A DNA stretch of 64,000 bases from Rhodococcus sp. X156 (GCF_004006015.1 NZ_CP034766.1:1-64000), one strand, 5' to 3'; positions 48,644 to 58,313 are shown, numbered from the stretch's first letter. Notes: generated from the letters alone by a model not told the origin. Made by a program: numbers and translations.

Positions 48644-49599
48644 CCGGTGGTGGCCAGCGCGGTGGCCAGGCCCAGCGCGAGCCCCATCACCGCCACCTCC
48701 ACCACCGCGCGCCGCAGCGAGACCTCGGCCGGCGTACGGTGGTCGGCCGCGGCGGGCACCCACCGGCGCCGCGCCAGCAGGCCCAGGCCGAGCAGCGCCG
48801 CCAGCACCACCACCTTGACCAGCACGATGCGTCCGTAGCCGGTGCTGAGCAGGGCTCCCACGCCGCCCACCTCGAGCAGCGCAGCTCCGGCGCCGCTCAC
48901 GGCCAGGGCGAGCACGCACCAGCCGGCCAGCACCGAGAAGCGGGGCAGGGTGCGGGCCCAGGTGCCGCGGGCTGGACCCGCGGCCAGGGCGAGCGCCACC
49001 AGGCCGCCGCACCAGGTGGCCGCGGCCACCACGTGCACCACCACCAGCAGCTGGGCCAGCGCGCTGGCGTGGGCGTGGCCGGTGAGCGGCCGGGCCGCCA
49101 GGGCCACCACCGCCAGGGCCAGCACGCCGGCGCTGCTCCAGGCCGCGCCGGTGCGGCGGGCCACCGCGACCAGTGCCAGCAACGCCACGACGCAGCCGCA
49201 GACCACCAGCGCCACCGTGCCGCCGACCGTGGACTGCAGGTACGCGCCGACGCTGGCCGCCCGCACGGTGGGCAACGAGCGGCCGTCGGCCTCCGCCGCG
49301 GCCGCGGCCAGCAGCACCACCTCCGCCAGCAGCCACGCCGTGGCCAGCGCCAGCTGCGTGGTGTGCAGGCGCTGGGCCATCGCCGCCCGCCGACGCGGCT
49401 GCTCCAGGTACACCACCACGCAGGTGCCCAGCAGCGCGGCGCCGGCCAGCAGCGCCGCCAGCCGCAGGTAGTCCGAGGGCGGCTGGTGCGCCGGTCGCGA
49501 CACCAGCGCCGCCACCAGCAGCCCGAGCAGTGCCGTGGGCGCGGCCACCAGCAGCACCAGCTGACGCCGGGTGCTGCTGGCCGCGCCCACGGTGCTCAC
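48640..49599 (-). CDS. copD: Copper resistance/import membrane protein CopD
   Basis: A 319-residue membrane protein with about eight helices and CopD-type histidines (GHAHASALAQLLVVVHVVAAATWCGGL). It is thought to move copper across the membrane with CopC. The GTG overlaps the copC stop by four bases (GTGA). It ends convergently with the SDR gene, the two stops sharing CTAG. Confidence 0.88.
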   Translation of the reverse strand: MSTVGAASSTRRQLVLLVAAPTALLGLLVAALVSRPAHQPPSDYLRLAALLAGAALLGTCVVVYLEQPRRRAAMAQRLHTTQLALATAWLLAEVVLLAAAAAEADGRSLPTVRAASVGAYLQSTVGGTVALVVCGCVVALLALVAVARRTGAAWSSAGVLALAVVALAARPLTGHAHASALAQLLVVVHVVAAATWCGGLVALALAAGPARGTWARTLPRFSVLAGWCVLALAVSGAGAALLEVGGVGALLSTGYGRIVLVKVVVLAALLGLGLLARRRWVPAAADHRTPAEVSLRRAVVEVAVMGLALGLATALATTG

Positions 49600-50159
49600 T
49601 GCGGCGCGGAGCCCGTGCCGCTGCTCCGGCGGGGACCGCTGCGCAGGCCCACCACCAGGCCGAGGGCGAGCACCAGCACCGCCGCGCCCACCACGAACGG
49701 CCAGGCGGGCACCCCGTCGGAGTCGGCCGGCTGCTCGCTGCCCACGGCGCCCACCGCAGGCCCGGGCGTGCCCGTGCCCGGGGTGGTGAGGGTGAAGCTC
49801 ACGGTGCCGGTGACCGGGTGGCTGTCGGCCGAGAGCACCCGGTAGGCCACCGTGTAGCGCCCGGCCGGGCCCAGCTCGGTGAGCGCCACCGTGGCGGTGG
49901 AGCCGGTGATGGTGGCGCTGCCGGTGGACCACTGGTTGCCGTCCGGCCCGACCACGCTCACCGAGCCGAACGCCGGCTGCAGCGGCTCGTTGAACGTCAG
50001 CGCGACCTGGGCCGGGCTGGTCGCCACCTCGGCGCCGTCAGCGGGATCGGAGCTCACCAGGTAGCTGTGCGCGGAGGCGGGACCGGCCCCCACCAGCAGG
50101 GCCAGGCCCAGCAGCAGGATCACCCCGGCGGCCCGCAGGCTGGCTCGGGCGCCGCTCAC
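49596..50159 (-). CDS. copC: Copper-binding protein CopC
   Basis: A 187-residue exported protein: signal peptide (about 1-30, ending ASA), then a CopC beta-sandwich whose mature N-terminus is His (HSYLVSSDPADG, H31), a copper ligand in the family, and a second ligand region VLSADSHPVTG. A C-terminal membrane helix (about 152-173) anchors it. The GTG start overlaps the ycnI stop by four bases. Confidence 0.9.
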   Translation of the reverse strand: MSGARASLRAAGVILLLGLALLVGAGPASAHSYLVSSDPADGAEVATSPAQVALTFNEPLQPAFGSVSVVGPDGNQWSTGSATITGSTATVALTELGPAGRYTVAYRVLSADSHPVTGTVSFTLTTPGTGTPGPAVGAVGSEQPADSDGVPAWPFVVGAAVLVLALGLVVGLRSGPRRSSGTGSAPQ

Positions 50160-50848
50160 GCGTGCCTGCGGCTGCGCAGCACGGCTCCGGCGCCCAGCCC
50201 CAGGCCGAGCGCACCGAGGACGAGGCCGGCCCCGCCCAGCCAGCGTGCAGTGGTGTCGCTGCCGCTGGAGGCCTCGGGGGCGGTGCTCGACTGCGTGGCC
50301 GCGCTCGTCGAGCCGTGACCGGACGTCGGGGCAGCGGCAGCGAGGGTCAGCGACGGTGCCGGGTGCTCGGGCTCGTCGCCGTGCACGGTCGCCTGCTGGT
50401 CCCAGCGCACCACGGTGCCGTCGCTGTAGACCTGCTCGGCGGGCAGGCTCAGGCTGTCGGTGGTGGGCAGCGGGCCCACCTGCAGCAGGAACTGGCCGAA
50501 CTGACCGTCGCCGATGGCAGCGCCGGGCTGAGCGGTCCAGGTGACCGAGGTGGGCACCGACGTCGCCGGGTCCTTCTCCACGGTGGCGGTCCAGCCCGGG
50601 GTTGGTGAGGTCCGCACCGACTTCATCGGCGCACCCTCACCGCTCTGGGCGGGCAGGGTGACCTTGAGGCCGGTGGTGGCGGCCGTGGGTGACTCGTTGG
50701 GCACCCGGAAGGTGAGCACGGTGTAGCCGCCCTGGGCGGCGTCGGGGCTGCTCACCGAGACGTGGGCGGCGGCCGTGCCGGTGGCCAGCGTGCCGGCCAC
50801 GGTGAGCGCGCCGGCGGTGGCGCAGGCGCGCATGATCCAGCTGTTCAT
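50156..50848 (-). CDS. ycnI: YcnI-family copper-associated protein (DUF1775)
   Basis: A 230-residue exported protein: signal peptide (about 1-28), mature N-terminus HVSVSSPDAAQGG with the copper-binding histidine (H29), the DUF1775 fold (TVLTFRVPNESPTA, MKSVRTSPTPGW), a Ser/Thr/His linker and a C-terminal membrane helix. Known partner of CopC-CopD. AAGGA precedes the ATG; the frame reaches 51112 upstream but only as antisense of the next gene. Confidence 0.88.
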   Translation of the reverse strand: MNSWIMRACATAGALTVAGTLATGTAAAHVSVSSPDAAQGGYTVLTFRVPNESPTAATTGLKVTLPAQSGEGAPMKSVRTSPTPGWTATVEKDPATSVPTSVTWTAQPGAAIGDGQFGQFLLQVGPLPTTDSLSLPAEQVYSDGTVVRWDQQATVHGDEPEHPAPSLTLAAAAPTSGHGSTSAATQSSTAPEASSGSDTTARWLGGAGLVLGALGLGLGAGAVLRSRRHA

Positions 50849-50910
50849 CAGTGTGGTCCTTGAGGTCAGAGGGGTGCTTCGCCACGCACGTGGCGGTGGG
50901 TGCGGAGGGC

Positions 50911-51438
50911 TCACGCACGCACGGGCGGTCCTCTGCGGGGCACGGAGACGTCGAGCAGCGCCGAGAACAGCGGAGCCGGAGCCACTCCCTGCGGCAGCAC
51001 GCGGGGCACCCGGGCGCGCGGGAGCAGCGGGGGCAGGACGAGCACGATGCGCTGCAGGGCGGCCACCGACGCGGGTGCCAGCCGCTCGACCAGCGCGATG
51101 ACCTGCACGCACACCAGCACCGCCAGCGCGTGGGCCAGCAGCATCTGCGCCGAGGTGGCGCCCTGGTGGTGGGCGTCCAGGCCGATCACCTCGTGGCCGG
51201 CGACCTGCCCGGTCACCAGCAGGGCCAGGAGCGCGGGGCGGCCTTCGCGCAGGCGCGGCACCGTGGCCGCGACTACGCTGAGCGACACAGCAAGTCCGAG
51301 CAGCAGGTAGAGCCCTGTGGCGGTGGGCAGCCCGCCGCCGGCGGACCCGTGCGCGGCCACCGCCATCGTCGCCGAGGCAGCACCGAGAGCGGCGCCCCGG
51401 ACCCGGGCTGCGCCGTCGCGGGATCGGCCTCGCTGCAC
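50911..51438 (-). CDS. Unrecognised multi-helix membrane protein of the copper operon
   Basis: A 175-residue protein I do not recognise. It has a basic N-terminus, three or four hydrophobic helices (about 15-32, 42-62, 68-88 and 98-120) and a Pro/Leu-rich tail. The segment GHEVIGLDAHHQG between helices has three histidines that could bind metal. It lies 62 bases upstream of ycnI on the same strand, so it may be the first gene of the copper operon. The GTG start has no strong ribosome site. Confidence 0.6.
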   Translation of the reverse strand: MQRGRSRDGAARVRGAALGAASATMAVAAHGSAGGGLPTATGLYLLLGLAVSLSVVAATVPRLREGRPALLALLVTGQVAGHEVIGLDAHHQGATSAQMLLAHALAVLVCVQVIALVERLAPASVAALQRIVLVLPPLLPRARVPRVLPQGVAPAPLFSALLDVSVPRRGPPVRA

Positions 51439-51581
51439 GTGCTCAGGCTACCCATTGCCGAATTGTGACCTTCGGGTCAGGAGGCCTTGGCCTATGGTTA
51501 CTCCGCTCACACCATTTTTTCGTCATTGCACGTCCTGGTGCAGGAATTGTTCAGGATCGAGAGAGCGGGTGATCGTCAGGC
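51439..51581. promoter_or_regulatory. Divergent promoter region between copper and OpuC operons
   Basis: 143 bases with an AT-richer core (CACCATTTTTTCGTCATT). It holds TTGCAC (51526-51531) as a possible -35 for the OpuC operon and the inverted repeat TGCAC-N6-GTGCA (51527-51542). No copper-type CsoR palindrome was seen. Confidence 0.35.
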
Positions 51582-52244
51582 ATGCCTGATTTTTGGATCG
51601 ACGTCTGGGACTACGTGGTCAAGTTCCGCAGACAGCTAGCCATCGACTCGTACCTGCACGTCAGCGCCGCGGTGCAGTGCGTCCTCATCGCCACGATCAT
51701 CGCCGTGCTGGTGGGAATCGCGGTCTACCGCAGCCCTGCTGCCTCGGCTGTGTCCACCGCGCTGGCCAGCACCATTCTCACCATTCCCTCCTTTGCGCTG
51801 CTCGGCCTGCTGATCCCGGTGATGGGCCTGGGCGTGCCGCCCACCATCACCGCGCTGGTGCTCTACGCGCTCCTGCCGATCATCCGGAACACCATTCTCG
51901 GCCTGGCCTCGGTGGACCCTGCGGTCACCGACGCCGCCCGTGGGGTGGGGATGAGCCGCATGGCGGTGCTCAGCCGCGTCGAGCTTCCGCTGGCGTGGCC
52001 GTCGATCCTCACCGGGATGCGGGTGAGCACCCAGATGGTGATGGGCATCCTCGCCATCGCCGCGTACGCCAAGGGGCCGGGCCTGGGCAACCTGATCTTC
52101 TCCGGCCTCTCCCGGGTGGGCAGCCCCACCGCCGTCCCGCAGGCGCTCAGCGCCACGGTCCTCATCATCATCCTCGCGCTCATCCTGGACGGCATCTACG
52201 TGCTCATCGGCCGCCTGACAACTTCAAGGGGTATCCGTGCCTGA
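51582..52244 (+). CDS. opuCB: Osmolyte ABC permease, OpuCB type
   Basis: The 220-residue membrane subunit of a glycine betaine/carnitine/choline-type importer. It has five to six helices and the permease EAA-like loop (DAARGVGMSRMAVLSRVELPLAW), plus LYALLPIIRNTI, typical for OpuCB/YehW. It is first in a four-gene operon and ends eight bases into the next gene. Confidence 0.88.
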   Translation: MPDFWIDVWDYVVKFRRQLAIDSYLHVSAAVQCVLIATIIAVLVGIAVYRSPAASAVSTALASTILTIPSFALLGLLIPVMGLGVPPTITALVLYALLPIIRNTILGLASVDPAVTDAARGVGMSRMAVLSRVELPLAWPSILTGMRVSTQMVMGILAIAAYAKGPGLGNLIFSGLSRVGSPTAVPQALSATVLIIILALILDGIYVLIGRLTTSRGIRA

Positions 52245-53487
52245 CATGCAGAAGAACAGCACCGTCGCCGCCGAGCCTGACACCGGTTCCGTCTCCGGCG
52301 TCGAGATCGTGCTCGAGGACGTGGTCAAGCAGTACCCGGGCAGCCCGCAGCCTGCGGTCGACCACTTCTCGCTGACCATCCCCGCCGGGGAGATCGTGGT
52401 CTTCGTCGGGCCCTCCGGCTGTGGCAAGACCACCACCATGCGCATGATCAACCGGCTGATCGAGCCCACCTCGGGGCGGATCACCATCGGCGGCCGCAAC
52501 GCCCTGGAGCTCAACGCCGACGAGCTGCGCCGCGGCATCGGCTACTCCATCCAGGCGGCCGGGCTGTTCCCGCACATGACCATCGCCCAGAACGTCGGCA
52601 TGGTGCCCAGCCTGCTGGGCTGGGACAAGAAGCGGATCCGCGACCGCACCAACGAGATGCTGGAGCTGGTCGGGCTGGACCCGGCGCAGTACCTCACCCG
52701 CTACCCGCGCCAGCTCTCCGGCGGGCAGCAGCAGCGAGTGGGGGTGGCCCGCGCGCTGGCGGCCGACCCGCCGGTGCTGCTGATGGACGAGCCCTTCGGT
52801 GCCGTCGACCCCATCACCCGCGGCCTGCTGCAGGACGAGCTGATGCGACTGCAGGCGGAGCTGCGCAAGACCATCGTCTTCGTCACCCACGACTTCGGCG
52901 AGGCGGTGAAGCTCGGCGACAAGATCGCCGTGCTGGGTGATCGCTCCACCGTCCTGCAGTACGACACCCCGGAGGCCATCCTGGCCAACCCGGCCAACGA
53001 CACCGTGGCCAAGTTCGTCGGTGCCGGTGCCTCGCTCAAGCAGCTCACCCTGCTGCGGGTGCGCGACGTGGAGCTCGAGCAGCGCCCCACCGCGCGGATC
53101 GACGGATCGGTGGACGAGCTGCGGCTGGCGGTGGGAGACCGACGTGGCTCGTGGGGCATCGTGCTCGACTCGCGCGACCGGCCCTACCGGTGGGTCGGCC
53201 CGCACCACCTGGCCAACGCCACCAGCCTGCAGGACGTGGGCATCCCCATCGGGGAGACGGTGTCCACGCAGTCGACGCTGCAGGACGCCCTGGAGGCCCT
53301 GCTGGCGGAGAGCAACGCCTCCACCGCCGTCACCGGCAAGCGGGGCGAGTACGTCGGCATGATCACCATCGAGACCCTGGTGGGCACCATCCGCACGCTG
53401 CGCGAGCAGCACGAGCACGACCACGACAACGACGAGCCCGGACCCGGTGCGGGGCAGCAGCCCGCGGCCGTGAGGGCCGAGGCATGA
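52237..53487 (+). CDS. opuCA: Osmolyte ABC transporter ATPase, OpuCA type
   Basis: A 416-residue ATPase with Walker A GPSGCGKTT, the Q-loop, LSGGQQQRVGVARAL and Walker B VLLMDEPFGAVDP. The C-terminal third (about 270-395) has CBS-like segments that in OpuCA relatives sense ionic strength. The tail contains a histidine/aspartate cluster (EQHEHDHDNDEP), unusual for the family. The GTG at 52237 overlaps opuCB; ATG at 52246 is an alternative. Confidence 0.92.
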   Translation: MPDMQKNSTVAAEPDTGSVSGVEIVLEDVVKQYPGSPQPAVDHFSLTIPAGEIVVFVGPSGCGKTTTMRMINRLIEPTSGRITIGGRNALELNADELRRGIGYSIQAAGLFPHMTIAQNVGMVPSLLGWDKKRIRDRTNEMLELVGLDPAQYLTRYPRQLSGGQQQRVGVARALAADPPVLLMDEPFGAVDPITRGLLQDELMRLQAELRKTIVFVTHDFGEAVKLGDKIAVLGDRSTVLQYDTPEAILANPANDTVAKFVGAGASLKQLTLLRVRDVELEQRPTARIDGSVDELRLAVGDRRGSWGIVLDSRDRPYRWVGPHHLANATSLQDVGIPIGETVSTQSTLQDALEALLAESNASTAVTGKRGEYVGMITIETLVGTIRTLREQHEHDHDNDEPGPGAGQQPAAVRAEA

Positions 53488-54347
53488 CCGCACCCACGCA
53501 GACTGCGGAGGTCGACGAGTCGCTGTCCTTCGTCGAGGTGGGCCAGGCGGGCGACACCGGGCTGCAGGCGGTCGAGCGCGACGCCCGCCGGGCGGACCGG
53601 GTGCGCCTGGTGGTCCAGCCGGTGGCCGCGCTGCTGCTGGCTGCCGGTGTGCTCATCTGGGCGCTGGTGCTCACCGACCTCAACGACACCCAGAAGGCCA
53701 CCGTCAACTGGACCAACATCCGCGACCTCACGCTCGAGCACCTCAAGATCACCTTCGCGGTGGCGCTGATCGTGGTGGTGGTGGCGATCGTGGTGGGCAC
53801 CCTGGTCACCCGGCCGGGCCTGACCTGGCTGTCGCCGCTCTTCATCGGGATCGCCAACATCGGTGCCTCCGCGCCGGCCATCGGCCTGCTGGTGCTGTTC
53901 TACCTGTGGGTGCAGGAGGGCGGTGTCTGGAGCTTCCTGGAGGGCGACACCTTCTGGGTGGGGGTGCTGCCCCTCGCGCTGTACGCGTTGCTGCCGGTGC
54001 TGCGCAACACCATCCTGGGCTACCAAGAGGTCGATCCCATCCTGGTGGATGCCGGCCGCGGCCAGGGCATGTCCGCCTGGACGGTGCTGCGCCGGGTGGA
54101 GTTCCCCCTGGCGGTGCCCTACATCCTCGCCGGGCTGCGCACCTCGCTGGTGCTGGCGGTGGGCACCGCCACCCTGGTGTTCCTGGTGGGCGCCGGCGGG
54201 CTGGGTCAGCTGATCGACACCGGCTACAAGCTCAACGACATGGTGGCGCTGCTGGTGGGCGCGCTGCTCGCCGTCGCACTGGCACTGCTGGTCGACTGGG
54301 TCGGCGCGCTCGCCGAACAGGTTCTCGGCCCGAAGGGACTGCGCTGA
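53484..54347 (+). CDS. opuCD: Osmolyte ABC permease, OpuCD type
   Basis: The second membrane subunit, 287 residues, with a charged N-terminal extension (about 1-42), six helices, and LYALLPVLRNTILGYQEVDP and DAGRGQGMSAWTVLRRVEFPLA. It begins inside the opuCA stop (ATGA). The substrate-binding gene starts one base after its own stop. Confidence 0.9.
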   Translation: MTAPTQTAEVDESLSFVEVGQAGDTGLQAVERDARRADRVRLVVQPVAALLLAAGVLIWALVLTDLNDTQKATVNWTNIRDLTLEHLKITFAVALIVVVVAIVVGTLVTRPGLTWLSPLFIGIANIGASAPAIGLLVLFYLWVQEGGVWSFLEGDTFWVGVLPLALYALLPVLRNTILGYQEVDPILVDAGRGQGMSAWTVLRRVEFPLAVPYILAGLRTSLVLAVGTATLVFLVGAGGLGQLIDTGYKLNDMVALLVGALLAVALALLVDWVGALAEQVLGPKGLR

Positions 54348-54348
54348 C

Positions 54349-55353
54349 ATGACGAGGCCAACCATGACGATGACCAAGCTGAGACTGGCCCGACGTGCGG
54401 TCACCGCCACAGTGGCGGTGGTCTGCACGACGCTGGTCGCCTCCTGCGGGCTGCAGTCCGGCAGTGCCGTGCCGCTGGCGGTCGAGCCTGGCAGCATCCA
54501 GCCGGTGCCCGCCCTGGAGGGCGTGAGCCTGACGGTGGGTTCCAAGGACTTCACCGAGCAGCTCATCCTGGGCTACATGATCGAGTACGCGCTCAGCGCC
54601 GCCGGCGCCGACGTCCGCGACCTCACCAACATCCAGGGCTCCAACAGCACCCACCAGGCCATGCTCAACGGCCAGGTGGACATCACCTTCGAGTACACCG
54701 GCACCGGCTGGATCAACTACCTCAAGAACGAGAAGCCGATCCCCGACGCCACCAAGCAGTTCGAGGCAGTGCGCGACGCGGACGCCAAGAACGGCCTGGT
54801 GTGGGTCAACCCGGCGCCGATGGACAACACCTACGCCTTGGCCATGAGCCGCAAGGTGGCCGAGGAGACCGGCGTCAAGACGCTGTCGGACTACGCCGAG
54901 CTGGTGAAGAAGGACCCTGCCCTGGCGCAGACCTGCCTGGAGACAGAGTTCGTCAGCCGCCAGGACGGCTTCCCGGGCATGGCGGCCACCTACGGCTTCG
55001 ACCCCGCGGTGGTGCCGGTGAAGACGCTGCAGACCGGCCTGATCTACGCGTCCACCGCGACCGGCGGGTGCCGGTTCGGCGAGGTCTTCACCACCGACGG
55101 CCGCATCCTCGGCCTGGACCTGCAGCTGGTGGAGGACGACAAGCAGTTCTTCCCCCGCTACAACGCCACGGTGGTCATCCGCCAGGAGGTGGCGGAGAAG
55201 TACCCGGAGATCGCCACGGTGCTCGAGCCCATCTCCAAGATCCTCACCAACGAGGAGATCACCAAGCTCAACGCCAAGGTGGACGTGGACGGCGAGGACC
55301 CCGCCGAGGTCGCCCGCCAGTGGATGGTGGACAAGGGCTTCGTCACGCTGTAG
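54349..55353 (+). CDS. opuCC: Osmolyte-binding lipoprotein, OpuCC/ProX type
   Basis: A 334-residue binding protein: signal with lipobox VASC, then the OpuAC/ProX fold (VGSKDFTEQLILGYMIEYAL, NSTHQAMLNGQVDITFEYTGTG, ATVVIRQEVAEKYPEI). It most likely binds glycine betaine, choline or a similar quaternary ammonium compound. It overlaps the convergent ANTAR gene by 11 bases at their 3' ends. Confidence 0.9.
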   Translation: MTRPTMTMTKLRLARRAVTATVAVVCTTLVASCGLQSGSAVPLAVEPGSIQPVPALEGVSLTVGSKDFTEQLILGYMIEYALSAAGADVRDLTNIQGSNSTHQAMLNGQVDITFEYTGTGWINYLKNEKPIPDATKQFEAVRDADAKNGLVWVNPAPMDNTYALAMSRKVAEETGVKTLSDYAELVKKDPALAQTCLETEFVSRQDGFPGMAATYGFDPAVVPVKTLQTGLIYASTATGGCRFGEVFTTDGRILGLDLQLVEDDKQFFPRYNATVVIRQEVAEKYPEIATVLEPISKILTNEEITKLNAKVDVDGEDPAEVARQWMVDKGFVTL

Positions 55354-55648
55354 CGGTCGTGCCCCAGTGACGGTGGGCGGCGACGGTGGCGGGCTCGGTG
55401 GAGCCCGCCACCGAGTCGGCCCCGGACACCAGCTCCACCAGCGCCGCAGCGAGCGAGTAGAGGCTGATCCCCTCCTGGCCGGCAACACGGCAGAGCTCGG
55501 CGAACGCCTCGGCCTCGCTGTAGCGGAACATCGCCATCAGCATGCCCTTCGCCACGTCGACGTTGGGGCGCTCCTGCAAGCTGTGGCGCAGCACCTCAGC
55601 CTCGACCTCGAGCACTCGGCCTGCGCTGAGCATTGACTTGTCCTGCAC
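55343..55648 (-). CDS. Stand-alone ANTAR-domain protein
   Basis: ANTAR domains bind paired hairpins in nascent mRNA and prevent termination. The 101-residue protein is little more than the domain (RPNVDVAKGMLMAMFRYSEAEAFAELCRVAG), with no GAF, PAS or receiver part, so what controls it is unknown. It has a Thr/Ala-rich tail. The GTG follows GGGAGG. The gene ends in the 3' end of the OpuC binding protein. Confidence 0.88.
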   Translation of the reverse strand: MQDKSMLSAGRVLEVEAEVLRHSLQERPNVDVAKGMLMAMFRYSEAEAFAELCRVAGQEGISLYSLAAALVELVSGADSVAGSTEPATVAAHRHWGTTATA

Positions 55649-55803
55649 AGAACACCTCCCGCCAACGATGCTGGAAAGCGGTGTTCTCCACTAGGGGCCA
55701 AGTCTCGCCGACCTGCGACCAGGGCGCCAGAGATCGTGCAGTGCCTCACAGTGCCCTCCGGCGTGGCCCTCTGACGTGACCGGCGTGGCAGGGCGGTGGT
55801 GAC

Positions 55804-58056
55804 CTAGCCGGTGGCCACCGGGCGGAACCGGCGCAGCCGCAGGCTGTTGGACACCACGAACACGCTGGACAGGGCCATGGCCAGGCCCGCGATCAGCGGG
55901 TTGAGCAGTCCCAGCGCGGCCAGCGGCAGCGCCGCCACGTTGTAGGCGAAGGCCCAGAACAGGTTGCCCTTGATGGTGCTCAGCGTGCGCCGGGCCAGCC
56001 GGATCGCGTCCACCGCGGCCCGCAGGTCACCGCGCACCAGGGTCAGGTCGCTGGCCTCGATGGCCACGTCGGTGCCGGTGCCCATGGCCAGGCCCAGGTC
56101 AGCCTGGGCGAGCGCGGCGGCGTCGTTCACCCCGTCGCCGATCATGGCCACCACCTTGCCCTCGTCCTGCAGGCGGCGGACCACGTCCACCTTCTCCGCG
56201 GGCAGCACCTCGGCGTGCACCTGCTCGATGCCCACCTGGCGGGCCACGGCGTGCGCGGCGGCGGAGCTGTCGCCGGTGAGCAGCACCGGGGTGAGCCCCA
56301 GGCGGCGCAGCCCGGCCACGGCCTCCGCGCTGCTGGCCTTGACCGTGTCGGACACCGTGAGCACGCCGGTGACCGCACCGTCCCAGCCCACCACCACCGC
56401 GGTGCTCCCCTGCTCCTCGGCGGCGTCCTTGGCCTGCTGCAGCTCGGCGGGCAGCGGCTGCTCCAGCAGGGAGGCGCGGCCCACCACCACGCGGTGGCCG
56501 TCCACGGTGCCGTGCACGCCCAGGCCGCCGGTGCTGGTGAAGTCCTGCACCGCGGGCAGCGGCTGGGCGGCGCCGGCGGCGATGGCACGGGCGATGGGGT
56601 GCTCGGAGGCGTGCTCCACGGCCGCGGCCAGCCGCAGCAGCTCGTCGGCGTCCACGCCGGGAGCGGGGATCACCTGCTGCAGGCTCATCTGCCCGGTGGT
56701 GACGGTGCCGGTCTTGTCCAGCACCACCGTGTCCACCCGGCGGGTCGACTCCAGCACCTCGGGGCCCTTGATGAGGATGCCCAGCTGCGCGCCGCGGCCG
56801 GTGCCCACCAGCAGGGCGGTCGGTGTGGCCAGACCCAGCGCGCAGGGGCAGGCGATGATCAGCACGGCAACCGCGGCGGTGAAGGCGGCGTCCACGGGCT
56901 CGCCCAGCAGCAGCCAGGTGGCCAGGGTGCCCAGCGCCAGCACGATCACCGCGGGCACGAAGACGCTGGAGACGCGGTCGGCCAGCCGCTGCACCGGTGC
57001 CTTGCCGCTCTGGGCGTCGTTGACCATCTGCGCCATCTGCGCCAGCTGGGTGTCGGCGCCCACCCGGGTGGCACGGACCACCAGGCGTCCGCCGGCGTTG
57101 GTGGTGGCGCCCACCACGGTGTCGCCCGGGCCGACCTCCACCGGCACCGACTCGCCGGTGAGCATGCTGGCGTCCACGGCCGAGGAGCCGTCGACCACCA
57201 CGCCGTCGGTGGCGATCTTCTCGCCCGGCCGCACCACGAACTGGTCGCCGACCACCAGCGCGCTGACGCTGATGCGCTGCTCAACGCCGTTGCGCAGCAC
57301 CGCCACGTCCTTGGCGCCCATGGTCATCAGCGCCCGCAGCGCGGCGCCGGCGTTGCGCTTGGAGCGGGCCTCGAAGTAGCGCCCGGCCAGCAGGAACACG
57401 GTGACCGCCGACGCCACCTCCAGGTAGATCTCGCTGCTGCCGTGCCCGCGGGCGACGGTGAAGCTGAACGGCATGCGCATCATCGGGTCGCCCGCGCCGC
57501 CGAGGAACAGCGCGTACAGCGACCAGCCGAACGCCGACAGGGTGCCGACGCTGATGAGGGTGTCCATGGTGACCGCGCGGTGGCGCAGGTTCAGCCAGGT
57601 GGCGCGGTGGAACGGCCAGGCGCCCCACACCACCACCGGGGCGGCGAGGGTGAGGGAGAGCCACTGCCAGCTGTCGAACTGCAGCGGCGGCACCATCGCC
57701 AGCACCAGCACCGGCAGAGTGAGCAGCGCGCTGATGAGCAGCCGCTGGCGCAGCGACTCGGTGGCGGCGTCGTCCGCGCTCGGCCGGTCGTCGGGTTCGG
57801 CGTCGGCCTCGGGCGGGGTGGGCAGGGCGGCGGTGTAGCCGGTGGCCTCCACCTGCGCCACGAGGTCGGCGGGGTCCATCGCCGGCGGGTAGCTGACGTG
57901 GGCCTGCTCGGTGGAGTAGTTCACCGTGGCCTGCACGCCGTCCAGCTTGTTCAGCCGCTTCTCCACCCGGGCGGCGCAGGAGGCGCAGGTCATGCCGCCG
58001 ATCTGCAGGTCGACGGTGGTGCGGTCGGTGCCGGTCGTGCCGGTCGTGGCGGTCAT
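55804..58056 (-). CDS. copA: Copper-exporting P1B-type ATPase CopA
   Basis: A 750-residue heavy-metal ATPase that pumps Cu(I) out of the cytoplasm. One N-terminal metal-binding domain (GMTCASC, C24 and C27), eight membrane helices, the transport motif C403-P-C405, the phosphorylation motif DKTGTVT (D447), TGES, the nucleotide-binding HP (SEHPIA), and [10 protein letters not shown] are present. It is the last gene of csoR-copZ-copA, overlapping copZ by four bases. No truncation is seen. Confidence 0.97.
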   Translation of the reverse strand: MTATTGTTGTDRTTVDLQIGGMTCASCAARVEKRLNKLDGVQATVNYSTEQAHVSYPPAMDPADLVAQVEATGYTAALPTPPEADAEPDDRPSADDAATESLRQRLLISALLTLPVLVLAMVPPLQFDSWQWLSLTLAAPVVVWGAWPFHRATWLNLRHRAVTMDTLISVGTLSAFGWSLYALFLGGAGDPMMRMPFSFTVARGHGSSEIYLEVASAVTVFLLAGRYFEARSKRNAGAALRALMTMGAKDVAVLRNGVEQRISVSALVVGDQFVVRPGEKIATDGVVVDGSSAVDASMLTGESVPVEVGPGDTVVGATTNAGGRLVVRATRVGADTQLAQMAQMVNDAQSGKAPVQRLADRVSSVFVPAVIVLALGTLATWLLLGEPVDAAFTAAVAVLIIACPCALGLATPTALLVGTGRGAQLGILIKGPEVLESTRRVDTVVLDKTGTVTTGQMSLQQVIPAPGVDADELLRLAAAVEHASEHPIARAIAAGAAQPLPAVQDFTSTGGLGVHGTVDGHRVVVGRASLLEQPLPAELQQAKDAAEEQGSTAVVVGWDGAVTGVLTVSDTVKASSAEAVAGLRRLGLTPVLLTGDSSAAAHAVARQVGIEQVHAEVLPAEKVDVVRRLQDEGKVVAMIGDGVNDAAALAQADLGLAMGTGTDVAIEASDLTLVRGDLRAAVDAIRLARRTLSTIKGNLFWAFAYNVAALPLAALGLLNPLIAGLAMALSSVFVVSNSLRLRRFRPVATG

Positions 58057-58286
58057 TGCTGGTCCCTCCCTCCGTCGTCGCTGACCAGCTCGTAGCCGGC
58101 CTCGTCCACGGCTGCGGCGACCATGGTGTCCTCCAGCGGGGCCTCGCTGGTGACGGTGAGCTTGCCGGTGGGCAGGTCGACGTTGACGGCCGTGACGCCG
58201 GGCAGCTCGCCGACCTCGGTGGCCACCGCCCGCTCGCAGTGCTCGCAGGTCATGCCGGTGACGGTGTAGGAGCGGGTGGTCATCAT
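58053..58286 (-). CDS. copZ: Copper chaperone CopZ (heavy-metal-associated domain)
   Basis: A 77-residue ferredoxin-like metal chaperone with the Cu(I) motif GMTCEHC at the N-terminus and the usual GYELV near the end. It hands copper to CopA. Two in-frame ATGs (58286, 58283) are possible. Between csoR and copA. Confidence 0.95.
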   Translation of the reverse strand: MMTTRSYTVTGMTCEHCERAVATEVGELPGVTAVNVDLPTGKLTVTSEAPLEDTMVAAAVDEAGYELVSDDGGRDQQ

Positions 58287-58313
58287 GGTGTTCTCCTCAG
58301 GGTTTGTGGGTGG

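Noticed and set aside
46151-49336. A 1061-codon minus-strand frame across the aldehyde dehydrogenase and SDR genes
   Set aside because: Antisense shadow of clearly coding plus-strand genes; no recognisable domain and low-complexity composition.
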